Assembly: GCA_947497455.1 (NCBI GenBank)
Contig: CANMGU010000001.1
Location: 1,426,001 to 1,490,000 of the forward strand
Direction: 5' to 3'
Length of the DNA stretch: 64,000 nucleotides
Source: an uncultured Sphingomonadaceae bacterium
Lineage (GTDB): Bacteria; Pseudomonadota; Alphaproteobacteria; Sphingomonadales; Sphingomonadaceae
Part shown: in pieces, positions 28,595 to 41,037 of the stretch
Layout: every line of letters begins with the position of its first letter
Position numbering within the stretch: the first letter of the stretch is position 1
Position numbers and translations under genes: made by a program
Notes under the pieces: model-generated
What the model was told of the DNA's origin: nothing
Databases searched by the model: none
The model's input: the letters and a program-made list of their open reading frames with translations, nothing else

Positions 28595-29068
28595 TCAGAT
28601 AAACTCAATTTTCTCGAGCAGATAATATTTGTCCCCCGCAGGTACGGTGACCTCGATTTCATCACCGATGCTGCGACCGATGAAAGCGCGTCCGATCGGG
28701 CTGTTATAGCTAATTTTACCCACTTTGGCGTCGGCTTCTGCTTGTCCAACCAGTTGGTATTTAACGGGTTTATCATCTTCATCGAGCAAGGTAAGCGTTG
28801 CCCCAAATACGGCTTTATCACCCGATAAGGTCGTTGGATCAATAACCTGAGCGCGGCTCAACTTATCTTCAATGTCGGCAATTGTTGCTTCGACCTGGCC
28901 CTGACGCTCTTTCGCAGCATGATATTCGGCATTTTCCGAAAGATCACCATGGGCGCGGGCTTCTTCAATCGCATCGACAATGCGGGGCCGCTCTTCCTTG
29001 AGCGCCTTCAGCTCGGCTTCCAGTTTGGCGTGGCCTTCAGCCAGCATCGGTACTTTTTCTACAGCCAT
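28595..29068 (-). CDS. greA: transcription elongation factor GreA
   Basis: A 157-residue protein. The N-terminal coiled coil contains [24 protein letters not shown], listed here only by its key DLSENAEY tip, which stimulates RNA cleavage by stalled RNA polymerase. The C-terminal FKBP-like domain has [18 protein letters not shown]. Full length. It lies downstream of carB in the same direction. Confidence 0.97.
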   Translation of the reverse strand: MAVEKVPMLAEGHAKLEAELKALKEERPRIVDAIEEARAHGDLSENAEYHAAKERQGQVEATIADIEDKLSRAQVIDPTTLSGDKAVFGATLTLLDEDDKPVKYQLVGQAEADAKVGKISYNSPIGRAFIGRSIGDEIEVTVPAGDKYYLLEKIEFI

Positions 29069-29182
29069 TTTTGGCCTTTCTTCCTTCTATTCGCCTTGGT
29101 TTTCAGGACCATTGCGTCAAAAATAGTTTCCCGGCGCCCCTCCCTGTGAAGGCTCGCCCGCAGTGTGACAGATTGTCGGGAA

Positions 29183-32100
29183 TTAAGTCTGCGAAGACTT
29201 ATAATAAGACTGAAGCGCGCGAACTTCAAGAGTCTCATCGCGCATGGCCGATATTGCCTCCATTGCCGCGACACTGGCTGTCGCCGTTGTATAGTATGGA
29301 ATCTTGCCGTTAAGTGCCCCTGCCCGGATGGATTTGGAGTCTTTCAAGGACTGCCAGCCTTCGGTTGTATTGAAAATCAGGTCTACGTCGCCATCAATAA
29401 TCCGGTCGACAATATGCGGCCGCCCCTCAGCGACCTTGTTGACCTTCTCAACCGCGATGCCCTTGTCGGCCAGATAATCAGCCGTTCCGCTAGTTGCGAT
29501 AATTTTGAAACCCAGTTTTTCAGCCAATCGCGCGGCGGGCTCGATCACTTTTTTGTCCGTCTCTTTCACGGAAACAAACAGCGTTCCTCCATCTGGTAAA
29601 TGATTATTCGCGCCCAGCTGCGCCTTGCCGAAGGCAATCGCAAAACTGTTATCAATACCCATGACTTCGCCCGTAGATTTCATTTCTGGTGATAAAACCG
29701 GGTCAATTCCAGGGAAACGGTTAAACGGGAAGACGGCTTCTTTCACAGCAATATAGTCAATATGTCTATCAATCGCTGGTAAGTTTTTCAGCTTCTCGCC
29801 CGCCATCACGCGTGAAGCGATTTTGGCAATAGGTACACCAATAGCTTTCGCAACAAATGGCACTGTCCGGCTCGCCCGTGGATTGACCTCGATGAGATAG
29901 ACTTCGCCATCTTTTACGGCGAATTGAATGTTCATCAGGCCGCGCACCTTTAGACCAAGGGCCAGCGCCTCTGCCTGCCGTTCCATTTCCGCAATAATCT
30001 CATCACTGAGATTATAGGGCGGGATGGTGCAAGCGCTGTCACCGCTATGGACACCCGCTTCCTCGATATGCTGGAGCACACCGCAAACCACCACTTCGTC
30101 ACCGTCGCAAATCGCATCAACATCGACTTCCACGGCATCGCGCAGATATTGATCGACCAGAACGGGTTGATCGCCTGACACTTGCACCGCGGTATTGATA
30201 TAGTCTTCCAGTTGCGCCGGACCGTCAACAATCTCCATCGCGCGGCCACCGAGCACGAAACTCGGGCGGATCAGTACCGGATAACCGATACGTTCCGCGA
30301 TTTTTACCGCTTCCTCTTCGGTCCGGGCCATTCCGTTATCAGGCTGTTTCAGCTTCAGATCATTGACCAGTTTCGCAAAGCGCTCCCGATCCTCCGCCAG
30401 ATCAATCGCATCCGGTGTTGTGCCAAGGATCGGAATCCCCGCATCTTCCAGCGCAGCGGCCAGCTTCAGGGGCGTTTGGCCGCCAAACTGGACGATTACG
30501 CCAACCAGCTCGCCCTTGCTCTGCTCCACGGCGAGAATTTCGAGCACATCTTCCGCAGTCAGTGGCTCAAAATAGAGTCGGTCAGAAGTATCATAGTCGG
30601 TTGAAACTGTTTCGGGATTGCAGTTGACCATGATGGTCTCGAAACCGGCATCCGCCAGCGCGAAACATGCATGACAGCAGCAATAATCAAACTCGATCCC
30701 CTGCCCGATCCGGTTGGGTCCACCGCCCAGAATCACCACTTTCCGGCGATCAGAAGGCTGCGCTTCATTCTCCGGTTCCCCGAAAATCGGGGCTTCATAG
30801 GTGGAGTACATATAGGGCGTCTTGGCCTCAAACTCCGCCGCGCAGGTATCGATCCGCTTGAACACGGGCCGCACGCCCAGCTTATGGCGCAACTCGCGGA
30901 CTTCTTTCTCGGTCGTTGCACCAGCCATGGCGGCAACGGCGTCATGAACCAGCCCGTGCCCGCCTGCAACTGCGCGCCCTGCCCCACCCGCGACATGCAC
31001 GGCATCGACGGCCAGTTTCGCAAGCCGCTCATCGGAAAAGCCCATGGATTTCAATTTGCGAAGCGCTTCCGGACCATTGGGCAAGCCATTGTCCAAAATA
31101 TCCTGCTCAGCATCGATAATCTCACGTATCCGCGCCAAGAACCAAGGATCATAATGCGCAATTTCATGGATTTCAGTATCGCTAAAACCTTCGCGCATGG
31201 CTTGTGCTGCGACGAGCAGCCGGTCGGGCGTTGGCCGCGCCAGTTCTGCCGCGATCTCGTCCCGCGATGCACCGACAAGCTCCTGCACCTTGTTAAAGCC
31301 GTCCAGGCCGGTTTCCAGACCGCGCAGCGCCTTTTGCAGCGATTCATGGATATTGCGACCAATGGCCATGACTTCGCCGACCGATTTCATCGCCGTGGCC
31401 AGCAATGGCTCCGCACCCTTGAATTTCTCAAAGGCAAAGCGTGGAATCTTGGTGACAACATAATCGATGGTTGGTTCAAATGACGCGGGGGTCGCGCCGG
31501 TAATATCGTTATCAATCTCGTCGAGCGTATAGCCGACCGCCAGTTTCGCCGCGACTTTCGCAATCGGGAAGCCAGTCGCCTTGGATGCTAGCGCCGAAGA
31601 ACGCGAAACCCGCGGGTTCATTTCGATGACAACAAGCCGCCCATCCTTCGGATTAACTGCGAACTGTACGTTGGAACCGCCTGTTTCGACTCCGATTTCT
31701 CGCAAGACCGCCAAAGAGGCATTGCGCATGATCTGATATTCTTTGTCGGTCAGTGTCAGTGCCGGTGCGACGGTGATCGAGTCCCCTGTATGCACGCCCA
31801 TCGGGTCGACATTCTCGATGGAACAGATGATGATGCAATTGTCCGCCTTGTCGCGGACAACCTCCATCTCATATTCTTTCCAGCCAATCAGCGATTCATC
31901 AATGAGAACCTCATTGGTCGGAGAGGCTTCGAGCGACGTCCGGATATAGTGGATAAATTCTTCGCGGTTATAGGCCACGCCGCCGCCGGTGCCGCCCATG
32001 GTAAAGCTCGGCCGCATAATCGCGGGCAGACCAATATCTTCAAGCACCTCCAGCGCCTGCTCTTCGCTATGCGCAATGGCGGAGCGCGGGCTTTCCAACC

Positions 32101-32518
32101 CGATCTTGTCCATCGCCGCCTTGAATTTCTCGCGATCTTCCGCCTTGTCGATGGCTTCGGCGTCCGCCCCGATCATCTGGACATTATATTTGTCCAGCAC
32201 GCCCCTTTTGTTGAGCGTCAACGCCGTATTCAGCGCCGTCTGCCCGCCCATGGTCGGCAGCACCGCATCCGGGCGCTCTTTGGCGATGATTTTCTCGACA
32301 ATTTCGGGCGTAATTGGCTCAACATAAGTCGCGTCCGCCATTTCCGGATCGGTCATGATCGTCGCCGGATTGGAGTTGACCAGGATGATCCGGTAGCCCT
32401 CCTCTTTCAGCGCCTTGCACGCCTGTGTCCCCGAATAATCAAATTCGCAGGCCTGTCCGATAACAATCGGGCCAGCGCCAATGATGAGGATGGAATTTAT
32501 GTCAGTTCTTTTGGGCAT
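29183..32518 (-). CDS. carB: carbamoyl-phosphate synthase large subunit
   Basis: A 1111-residue enzyme making carbamoyl phosphate for arginine and pyrimidine synthesis from bicarbonate, ATP and glutamine-derived ammonia. Two ATP-grasp halves are present: the first opens with [18 protein letters not shown] and the second with [19 protein letters not shown]-terminal MGS-type allosteric domain ([16 protein letters not shown]) completes it. The full size fits the family. Its ATG shares one base with the stop of the unknown gene before it (TAATG). Confidence 0.97.
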   Translation of the reverse strand: MPKRTDINSILIIGAGPIVIGQACEFDYSGTQACKALKEEGYRIILVNSNPATIMTDPEMADATYVEPITPEIVEKIIAKERPDAVLPTMGGQTALNTALTLNKRGVLDKYNVQMIGADAEAIDKAEDREKFKAAMDKIGLESPRSAIAHSEEQALEVLEDIGLPAIMRPSFTMGGTGGGVAYNREEFIHYIRTSLEASPTNEVLIDESLIGWKEYEMEVVRDKADNCIIICSIENVDPMGVHTGDSITVAPALTLTDKEYQIMRNASLAVLREIGVETGGSNVQFAVNPKDGRLVVIEMNPRVSRSSALASKATGFPIAKVAAKLAVGYTLDEIDNDITGATPASFEPTIDYVVTKIPRFAFEKFKGAEPLLATAMKSVGEVMAIGRNIHESLQKALRGLETGLDGFNKVQELVGASRDEIAAELARPTPDRLLVAAQAMREGFSDTEIHEIAHYDPWFLARIREIIDAEQDILDNGLPNGPEALRKLKSMGFSDERLAKLAVDAVHVAGGAGRAVAGGHGLVHDAVAAMAGATTEKEVRELRHKLGVRPVFKRIDTCAAEFEAKTPYMYSTYEAPIFGEPENEAQPSDRRKVVILGGGPNRIGQGIEFDYCCCHACFALADAGFETIMVNCNPETVSTDYDTSDRLYFEPLTAEDVLEILAVEQSKGELVGVIVQFGGQTPLKLAAALEDAGIPILGTTPDAIDLAEDRERFAKLVNDLKLKQPDNGMARTEEEAVKIAERIGYPVLIRPSFVLGGRAMEIVDGPAQLEDYINTAVQVSGDQPVLVDQYLRDAVEVDVDAICDGDEVVVCGVLQHIEEAGVHSGDSACTIPPYNLSDEIIAEMERQAEALALGLKVRGLMNIQFAVKDGEVYLIEVNPRASRTVPFVAKAIGVPIAKIASRVMAGEKLKNLPAIDRHIDYIAVKEAVFPFNRFPGIDPVLSPEMKSTGEVMGIDNSFAIAFGKAQLGANNHLPDGGTLFVSVKETDKKVIEPAARLAEKLGFKIIATSGTADYLADKGIAVEKVNKVAEGRPHIVDRIIDGDVDLIFNTTEGWQSLKDSKSIRAGALNGKIPYYTTATASVAAMEAISAMRDETLEVRALQSYYKSSQT

Positions 32519-33168
32519 TATAGGGCAACCATGATTATTGGTATTATTGCGATTAAGATTGCTATGATTGACGCTCGAAGAGCATCCTCAATGGTTCGCT
32601 CAAGTGCTTTTTTGATCCTTTCAACCACAAGATATCGGAAAGCACCTACCAACACCTGTTTGGACTTTTCGAACAAGCGTCTCGCTAGAGTCAGACTTAG
32701 AATTGTTTCAGACTTCTCATCTTCTTCAAGCGCATTGCTTGATTGAATCTCTTTTTCAATTTTTTGGATACCATCGACAATTTCTTGCTTTGACGCGGAA
32801 TTATGTTCCAAATTTACATACCGGTCTGCTGCTGGTGCCAACTTAGCAGAAATGGATGAAATATCCTCCGCTTCGTTAATCCCAAGGAATTTCTTTAGCT
32901 TATCTTCCTCGGGGTATTGCTCTTCAATATATCTCGCACCCTGCCCCGAAATTCTAAAGGACCATTGTTCATAACCACCAAGCACTTTTGAGATTTCGCT
33001 AAAGTAAAAGTGCTCCCAATCATCGGCGAGTCTTGAAATCCAATGATCTTTTCCCTCTAAATTATAGTCTTGAATAATGCGGCCGGCATTGAAGTAGTTG
33101 CCACCTTTCTGTTCTGTTTCATAGTAAATAGCAGCGAGAAATTTTTCAGCAAACTCAATATATTGCAT
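32518..33168 (-). CDS. unknown protein encoded between carA and carB; winged-helix-like with C-terminal membrane helix
   Basis: A 216-residue protein not recognised. The N-terminal 85 residues ([19 protein letters not shown], then [14 protein letters not shown]) look like a winged-helix domain. The middle is helical and charged ([17 protein letters not shown]). The last about 20 residues are strongly hydrophobic ([18 protein letters not shown]), as in a tail-anchored membrane protein. The gene is visibly AT-richer than carA and carB. The ATG overlaps the carA stop as TGATG and its own stop overlaps the carB start as TAATG, so it is translationally coupled at both ends. It has no obvious link with carbamoyl phosphate. 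Confidence 0.8.
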   Translation of the reverse strand: MQYIEFAEKFLAAIYYETEQKGGNYFNAGRIIQDYNLEGKDHWISRLADDWEHFYFSEISKVLGGYEQWSFRISGQGARYIEEQYPEEDKLKKFLGINEAEDISSISAKLAPAADRYVNLEHNSASKQEIVDGIQKIEKEIQSSNALEEDEKSETILSLTLARRLFEKSKQVLVGAFRYLVVERIKKALERTIEDALRASIIAILIAIIPIIMVAL

Positions 33169-34349
33169 CACCCCAATCCCCCGACAAATTTCTCGAACAG
33201 ATAGAAACTGTCCTGCGGACCCGGACTGGCTTCGGGGTGGTACTGAACGCCAAAGGCGCGTTTGCCGGTGATGCTAATGCCGCAATTGCTGCCGTCGAAC
33301 AGGCTTTTATGGGTTTCGACTATGGTGTCGGGGAGCGTTTCGCTGTCCACCGCAAAGCCGTGGTTCATGCTCGTTATTTCAACCAAGCCTTCGCTGTCAT
33401 CCCAATCGCCGCCAACCCGCTGCACCGGATGATTGGCGCCGCGATGGCCCTGATGCATTTTGACGGTCTTCGCACCCGCCGCCAGAGCCAGCATCTGATG
33501 GCCGAGACAGATGCCGAAAATCGGCATATCCTTGTCGAGCAGCGCCTTGATCACCGGAACCGCATAGTCCCCCGTCGCCGCCGGATCGCCGGGACCGTTG
33601 GAGAGAAATACGCCCACAGGCTCCAGTGCTAGTATATCATCAAGTGAAGTTTGCGCCGGAACAACAGTGACTTTTGCACCAGCTTTCACAAGGTTTCTGA
33701 AGATATTGCGCTTGGCACCGAAGTCCATCGCTACAACATGTGGCCGTGTCTCCATATCCTCCACCGGCGCATATCCATGGCCAAGACGCCAGATACCGCT
33801 GTCCCAGATCTTCGTCTGATGCCCGGTCACCTCAACCGCCAGATCCATACCCTCAAGCCCGGCCCAGTCGCGCGCTTTGGCGAGCAGGTCATCAATATCA
33901 AACGCGCCATCCGGGTCATGCGCAATCACCGCATTGGGCGCGCCGGCTTCCCTGATCCGGCGCGTCAATGCCCGTGTGTCGACACCGGCCAGGCCAATCC
34001 GGCCCTGATCCGTCATCCACTGGTCAAATGGCTTGTTGTTGCGAAAGCTGCTTGGCTCGGTCACATCTTCACGGACAATGCAGCCCAGAGCATGGGGCGC
34101 ATCCGCCTCGACATCCTCGTCATTGGTACCGACATTGCCGATATGGGGAAAAGTGAAGGTGACGATCTGTCCGGCATAGCTCGGGTCCGTCATAACCTCC
34201 TGATAGCCGGTCATTGATGTATTGAAACAGACTTCACCGACCGCAGAACCGGTCGCGCCAAAGCCGCGTCCCCAGACAATAGTGCCATCGGCCAATACCA
34301 ATATCCCAGTGGCGCCCTTGGGAGCGGCGGGGATGCTGGTGTCGGTCAT
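33168..34349 (-). CDS. carA: carbamoyl-phosphate synthase small subunit (glutaminase)
   Basis: A 393-residue glutamine amidotransferase subunit feeding ammonia to CarB. The class I triad is visible: the cysteine in FGICLGHQML and His/Glu in FGVQYHPEAS. The N-terminal domain contains GEVCFNTSMTGYQEVMTDPS. The ATG at 34349 is preferred, since AAGGA lies about 8 bases upstream; other in-frame starts reach 34397. The stop shares a base with the inserted gene. Confidence 0.96.
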   Translation of the reverse strand: MTDTSIPAAPKGATGILVLADGTIVWGRGFGATGSAVGEVCFNTSMTGYQEVMTDPSYAGQIVTFTFPHIGNVGTNDEDVEADAPHALGCIVREDVTEPSSFRNNKPFDQWMTDQGRIGLAGVDTRALTRRIREAGAPNAVIAHDPDGAFDIDDLLAKARDWAGLEGMDLAVEVTGHQTKIWDSGIWRLGHGYAPVEDMETRPHVVAMDFGAKRNIFRNLVKAGAKVTVVPAQTSLDDILALEPVGVFLSNGPGDPAATGDYAVPVIKALLDKDMPIFGICLGHQMLALAAGAKTVKMHQGHRGANHPVQRVGGDWDDSEGLVEITSMNHGFAVDSETLPDTIVETHKSLFDGSNCGISITGKRAFGVQYHPEASPGPQDSFYLFEKFVGGLG

Positions 34350-34369
34350 GGGCATTTTCCTTATATTTG

Positions 34370-34390
34370 GCGGGAGCCGCATGCTCCTGC
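34370..34390 (-). promoter_or_regulatory. hairpin in the carA leader
   Basis: GCGGGAGC and GCTCCTGC pair over eight bases with one G-T pair and a 5-base loop. It ends about 20 bases before the carA ATG and just upstream of the AAGGA site. No U-run follows, so it is not a terminator. It may affect translation or mRNA life; this is inference. Confidence 0.35.
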
Positions 34391-34501
34391 GCTTCAAGCA
34401 AATTTCGCCGTGACTAGGTGTAGTTTTTTACCGTCACAATCTATGAAAAAAAATAAGTTGCGGCTATGTTGGTAGCTTATTCCAAAATTACGGGGAACGC
34501 T

Positions 34502-34954
34502 ATGATTCGCGATGACGTGAAAGCGGCACAAATTGCGGCTATGAAAGCTGGCGACAAGGATCGCACGGCCGCCACACGCGCCATGCTGGCAAAGATCAAG
34601 GACAAGGATATCGAGCTGCGCACCAAAGACAGCAAGCTCGATGATGATATCATGGTGACCGACGTACTGCAGAAAATGGCGAAGCAACGCCGCGAATCGA
34701 TTGAGATGTTCGAATCGGGTGGCCGTGATGAATTGGCCAAGGGCGAGAAGATGGAGCTTGCCGTGATCGAGGAGTTCCTGCCCACGCAGCTGAGCGAAGC
34801 CGACACGGCGGCGTTGATTGACGGAATCAAGACAGAACTCGGCGCAGAATCAATGAAAGATATGGGCCGCGTGATGGCGGAGCTCAAATCCCGCCACGGC
34901 AGTGAAATCGACATGAGCAAGGCCAGCGGTCTAGTGAAGGCTGCGCTTTCCTGA
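34502..34954 (+). CDS. GatB/YqeY domain protein
   Basis: A 150-residue protein with MIRDDVKAAQIAAMKAGDKD and KQRRESIEMFESGGRDELAK, then IEEFLPTQLSEAD and MAELKSRHGSEIDMSKAS. This is the YqeY family, related to the tail domain of the tRNA amidotransferase subunit GatB, and probably binds tRNA. The ATG at 34502 gives the typical start. Related yqeY genes often precede dnaG-rpoD. It shares one base with the next gene (TGATG). Confidence 0.92.
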   Translation: MIRDDVKAAQIAAMKAGDKDRTAATRAMLAKIKDKDIELRTKDSKLDDDIMVTDVLQKMAKQRRESIEMFESGGRDELAKGEKMELAVIEEFLPTQLSEADTAALIDGIKTELGAESMKDMGRVMAELKSRHGSEIDMSKASGLVKAALS

Positions 34955-35313
34955 TGAAGGAAAACTTGTGGCAGCGCTATCTCAAATGGCGGCTGCGCAA
35001 TGTTGAAATTGTGGAATGTGACGACAATGGCCTGACTCATCGTTTTCGGAAGAAAACGGCGCACTTGCGGTGGGACGATATCGAAAAAATCCATGCTTTC
35101 AAACGGGATTTGGTTACGGTCGATTGTGTATGTTTGGCTTTCACCTCCAGAAATGGCATTATCGAGATAGCGGAGGATGCCGAGGGATATTCAGAAGTTT
35201 TGGAAAGACTAGAAAATCATCTTGGCGTCACGCCTGAATGGATGTTGACCGTTATGTTCCCGGCATTTGAACCCAATCTCACGCAAATTTATCCGGTGGC
35301 CGACGCCTCATGA
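34954..35313 (+). CDS. small uncharacterised protein between yqeY and dnaG
   Basis: A 119-residue protein with no membrane segment. It begins MKENLWQRYLKWRLRNVEIV and carries a PH-like beta pattern (LRWDDIEKIHAFKRDLVTVD, then CLAFTSRNGIIEIAED), ending in a helix. No family is recognised. Its ATG overlaps the yqeY stop and its stop overlaps the dnaG start by ATGA, so it is translated as part of a three-gene block with dnaG. The function is unknown. Confidence 0.72.
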   Translation: MKENLWQRYLKWRLRNVEIVECDDNGLTHRFRKKTAHLRWDDIEKIHAFKRDLVTVDCVCLAFTSRNGIIEIAEDAEGYSEVLERLENHLGVTPEWMLTVMFPAFEPNLTQIYPVADAS

Positions 35314-37178
35314 CTCTTTCTCCCCAATGGCTTGATGAACTGCGCAGCCGGACAACCTTGTCCACGCTGATCGGCCGGACGGTCAAGGTCCAGAAGGCCG
35401 GACGCGAGTTTAAGGCTTGCTGTCCGTTTCATAACGAGAAGACGCCTAGTTTCACGATCAATGACGAAAAGGGTTTCTACCATTGCTTCGGTTGCGGAGC
35501 CCATGGTGATGCCATCCGCTGGATGACTGACCAGCGCGGTCTGAGCTTCATGGATGCGGTGAAGGACCTGGCGGCCGAAGCGCAGATGGAAGTCCCTGCC
35601 CCCGATCCACGGGCCGCGCAGCGCCAGGAAGCCCGGGCGACACTACATGACGTCATGGCGGCAGCACAGGATTGGTTTGTCACGCAATTCAATGGCATTG
35701 AGGGCGCGGCCGCTCGCGAATATCTCAAAAATCGCGGAATTTCGGAAAAGACGATTCGCGATTTCGGTTTTGGTTTTGCGCCGGATTCTCGCGGTCGCCT
35801 CAAGGAAGCGCTTTCCGTACATGGTGTCGATCAACTGGTTGAAGCGGGCTTGCTCATAAAAGTCGACGATCGTGATCCTTATGATCGCTTCCGCGGCCGA
35901 TTGATGATCCCGATCCGCGATCCACGCGGACGGGTAATCGCCTTTGGTGGACGGATATTAGGCGATGGTGAGCCCAAATATCTCAACTCCCCTGATACGC
36001 CCTTGTTTGATAAAGGCCGGACTCTCTACAATCTCGACAAGGCGTCACCGGCATCCCGTCAAACCGGGCGTATATTGGTTGTCGAAGGTTATATGGATGC
36101 TATCGCGCTGGCACAGGCTGGCTTTGAAGATGTCGTTGCTCCACTGGGAACCGCACTGACCGAGCATCAGATCGAACGGATCTGGAAGATGGTTGAAGCC
36201 CCCATATTGTGCTTTGACGGAGATAATGCTGGGCAAAAAGCGTCAATGCGCGCTGCATTAAGGGCGCTGCCGATCCTACGGCCTTCCCACAGTCTGAACT
36301 TCATTGCGCTGCCGGCGGGACAAGATCCCGATGATCTGATTCGGTCAGACGGACCACAGGCCTTCGCGACGTTAATCGAAAACCCACAAATGCTGGGTGA
36401 TAAAATCTGGCAAGTCGAATTTGAAGCCGAACCTCTAAACACACCGGAAACCAAGGCTGGATTGAAAAAGCGCCTGTCTGATCATGTTCGTGACATTGCT
36501 GATCAGGATATTGCCCAGCATTACCGGCAAGATTTTCAACAACGCTATGAAGACACGTTTTTTTCCAGACGTGACAATCAGCCCAGGCAGAAGCAATTTG
36601 AACGCTCCAAAGGGGGATACGGTTCCAAATATGTCTCATTCAAGCCGATGGATGACACCAAGTCCGTTTTGGTTGAAGGGCACGACCTGCGCATTGCAAA
36701 GGCCATATTGGGCGGATTAATTCGTCACCCATCCCAGATTTCCAAGCATTTTGAAGAACTAACGGTTTTGCGCCTCGCCGATTCGCAGATGCAGGCCTTG
36801 CTGTCCGAGTTGATAGGTTCGGCGATGAGCAAAGAAATGCTTGATATGCAGGCCCTTCTTACCATATTGGAACAGACAGATTGTTATAATGTCGCAAAAG
36901 GGCTGTTACGGGCCGATGCGCTGAATTTCACTTTCAACCGCAAACTGCCAGATTCTGCCCCGTCAGATTTTATCGAACGGGCGCAAAATGATTTGGCAGA
37001 AGCGATTAAAGTGATCACAGCGCGCCCCGGACTGGAAGCGGCTCTGGCGGAAGCAACACGACGGGTACAAGATAATCTTGATGAAGAAAGCTATGCAGAG
37101 CAGCAACGATTGCGCAAGGCAAAGCAGGAATTTCATGAACGGTTGGTCGAACTTACCCAAGTAGACGACATCGTGTGA
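35310..37178 (+). CDS. dnaG: DNA primase
   Basis: A 622-residue enzyme making RNA primers at the replication fork. The zinc-binding N-terminus has CCPFHNEKTPSF and CFGCGAHGD. The TOPRIM core contains VVEGYMDAIAL and FDGDNAGQKA. The C-terminal helicase-binding domain is less conserved. Full length. It follows the yqeY block and precedes rpoD by 48 bases, as in the classic macromolecular synthesis arrangement. Confidence 0.97.
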   Translation: MTLSPQWLDELRSRTTLSTLIGRTVKVQKAGREFKACCPFHNEKTPSFTINDEKGFYHCFGCGAHGDAIRWMTDQRGLSFMDAVKDLAAEAQMEVPAPDPRAAQRQEARATLHDVMAAAQDWFVTQFNGIEGAAAREYLKNRGISEKTIRDFGFGFAPDSRGRLKEALSVHGVDQLVEAGLLIKVDDRDPYDRFRGRLMIPIRDPRGRVIAFGGRILGDGEPKYLNSPDTPLFDKGRTLYNLDKASPASRQTGRILVVEGYMDAIALAQAGFEDVVAPLGTALTEHQIERIWKMVEAPILCFDGDNAGQKASMRAALRALPILRPSHSLNFIALPAGQDPDDLIRSDGPQAFATLIENPQMLGDKIWQVEFEAEPLNTPETKAGLKKRLSDHVRDIADQDIAQHYRQDFQQRYEDTFFSRRDNQPRQKQFERSKGGYGSKYVSFKPMDDTKSVLVEGHDLRIAKAILGGLIRHPSQISKHFEELTVLRLADSQMQALLSELIGSAMSKEMLDMQALLTILEQTDCYNVAKGLLRADALNFTFNRKLPDSAPSDFIERAQNDLAEAIKVITARPGLEAALAEATRRVQDNLDEESYAEQQRLRKAKQEFHERLVELTQVDDIV

Positions 37179-37226
37179 ATTGTGTGAACGTTGAAGATTA
37201 GTTTTTAAATTTAGGGGCCTTAAGCA

Positions 37227-39251
<2,025 letters not shown>

Positions 39252-39410
39252 AGCCCCGCTTTTAAGGGCAATTGACACTATGGTTTGCACTTACCTAACG
39301 CGGCGTAAACCGGGTCTTTAGGTTTTTGCGCTAGACGAGAGTTTCAGAACGATTGGATTGGCTGTCGAAGGTCAAAATAATCGCCCGAAACTCTAACGTA
39401 TGCGAGCGCA

Positions 39411-40070
39411 ATGCCAGAAACAAATATAATATCATCCGCGCGCCCATCACTGATGGACCACGTGGCAGAGCATGGTACGAAATCCGCCGGTTATGTGAAA
39501 GCGATCGAAAGTGACTTTTCACTGCTTAGCGGTATCGACATTGCCGACATCGCGCATTTTCTGTGTATCTTGCACGGACGTCATCCGGGCGTTGTTGATC
39601 ATGCTGCAACAAAGACAGCCGATGTCGCTGCTCGCGAATGGCTGGTCGAAGCCATGGATGGCTTTTCTGCAGAACGGGCGTTTCTGACAAGACTTACAGT
39701 GGCAGCGGGGCCTATATCCGGTGTCCGCACCGAAGATCAAAGCAATGCCACGGTTCTTGCACAGCGCAAGGCGTTGGAAATGCTATCTCAATCGGATCGC
39801 AACGGTTGCGCCTTGGGTGCTTCATTCGCATTAGTACTGGACTGGCAAGCAATCCGCCCGCTGCTGGAACAAGTTGCAATCAAACTTGGGGTTGAGCCGC
39901 GTTCAGTAGCTTTGCCTTCGGTCGATTCTACCAACCTGCTAAACACCGAACTGTCGCAATCCAGTGCCGTAGAGCGCGCGATCAATTTTGGCGCTGATCA
40001 AATTCTGACTCAGCATCGTGGTCTCTGGCAGCTGTTGGAAGCACGCCGCAATGCCCGTTTAGTGGATTGA
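39411..40070 (+). CDS. uncharacterised protein (sphingomonad type)
   Basis: A 219-residue soluble helical protein with no signal peptide or membrane segment. Notable parts are DIADIAHFLCILHGRHPGVV, ATKTADVAAREWL and a C-terminal INFGADQILTQHRGLWQLLE. The family may be one restricted to Sphingomonadales, from memory only. A TTGACA element lies at 39272-39277 in the preceding gap, but no convincing -10 box follows. No function is proposed. Confidence 0.65.
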   Translation: MPETNIISSARPSLMDHVAEHGTKSAGYVKAIESDFSLLSGIDIADIAHFLCILHGRHPGVVDHAATKTADVAAREWLVEAMDGFSAERAFLTRLTVAAGPISGVRTEDQSNATVLAQRKALEMLSQSDRNGCALGASFALVLDWQAIRPLLEQVAIKLGVEPRSVALPSVDSTNLLNTELSQSSAVERAINFGADQILTQHRGLWQLLEARRNARLVD

Positions 40071-40177
40071 TCATCTTCCTGGCAGCAGGTTCCAATTAAC
40101 TAAATGATTAACTTGCCTCAAAACGGCCTTTTCCCTATCGCTATTCCATTGACGTTTACGGCAAGGGAATATGGAAT

Positions 40178-41023
40178 ATGCGTTTTGACGGTACTAAAGA
40201 TTATGTAGCAACCGATGATTTGAAGGTTGCGGTCAACGCTGCCGTTACTCTGCGTCGCCCACTTTTGGTAAAAGGTGAACCTGGTACAGGCAAAACCGTT
40301 CTGGCTCATGAAATTGCCAAAGCTACTGGTGCTCCATTGATTGAATGGAATGTCAAATCAACCACCAAAGCGCATCAAGGCCTTTATGAATATGACGCCG
40401 TTGCGCGCCTTCGCGATGGCCAGCTCGGTGACGAGCGCGTGCACGACATTTCCAACTACATCCGCAGAGGCAAGCTCTGGGAAGCCTTTACCAGCAAAGA
40501 GCTGCCCGTATTGCTGATCGACGAGATTGATAAAGCCGATATTGAATTCCCGAATGATCTACTTCAGGAACTCGACCGCATGGAATTCCATGTCTACGAG
40601 ACCAAGGAAACGATTAAAGCGGCAGAGCGGCCGATTGTTGTGATCACTTCGAACAATGAAAAAGAATTGCCTGATGCATTTCTGCGCCGCTGCTTTTTCC
40701 ACTATATCAAATTTCCAGATCGCGACACGATGCAGGAAATCATCAATGTCCATTTCCCCGATATTCAAGGAATATTGGTCAAAAAGGCTATGGATATCTT
40801 TTATGATGTACGCGAAGTTCCTGGCCTGAAAAAGAAACCGAGCACCTCGGAATTGCTGGATTGGTTGAAGCTGTTATTGGCCGAAGACATGCCCCTCGAA
40901 GTGTTGCAATCGCAAGACCCCAGCAAAGCCATCCCACCATTGCACGGCGCATTGCTCAAAAACGAACAAGACGTCATGCTGTTTGAACGCCTGGCCTTCA
41001 TGGCAAAACGCGAAGCGCGCTAA
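40178..41023 (+). CDS. MoxR-family AAA ATPase
   Basis: A 281-residue ATPase. Walker A is VKGEPGTGKTVLAHEI and Walker B is PVLLIDEIDKAD. The sensor region is VITSNNEKELPDAFLRRCFF. MoxR proteins act as chaperones that insert cofactors or mature large complexes, together with a von Willebrand A partner, which follows here after 14 bases. The client is not known. Confidence 0.9.
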   Translation: MRFDGTKDYVATDDLKVAVNAAVTLRRPLLVKGEPGTGKTVLAHEIAKATGAPLIEWNVKSTTKAHQGLYEYDAVARLRDGQLGDERVHDISNYIRRGKLWEAFTSKELPVLLIDEIDKADIEFPNDLLQELDRMEFHVYETKETIKAAERPIVVITSNNEKELPDAFLRRCFFHYIKFPDRDTMQEIINVHFPDIQGILVKKAMDIFYDVREVPGLKKKPSTSELLDWLKLLLAEDMPLEVLQSQDPSKAIPPLHGALLKNEQDVMLFERLAFMAKREAR

Positions 41024-41037
41024 ACGGAGCATAGCCG

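Noticed and set aside
30671..32746. Long open frames on the plus strand (270 and 318 codons) opposite carB
   Set aside because: They are antisense to a perfectly conserved carB and have no ribosome site, domain or signal. Codon bias of carB explains them.
40096..40112. CtrA-like pair TTAAC and TTAAC upstream of the MoxR gene
   Set aside because: The spacing counted from TTAA is eight, not the seven needed for the CtrA consensus.
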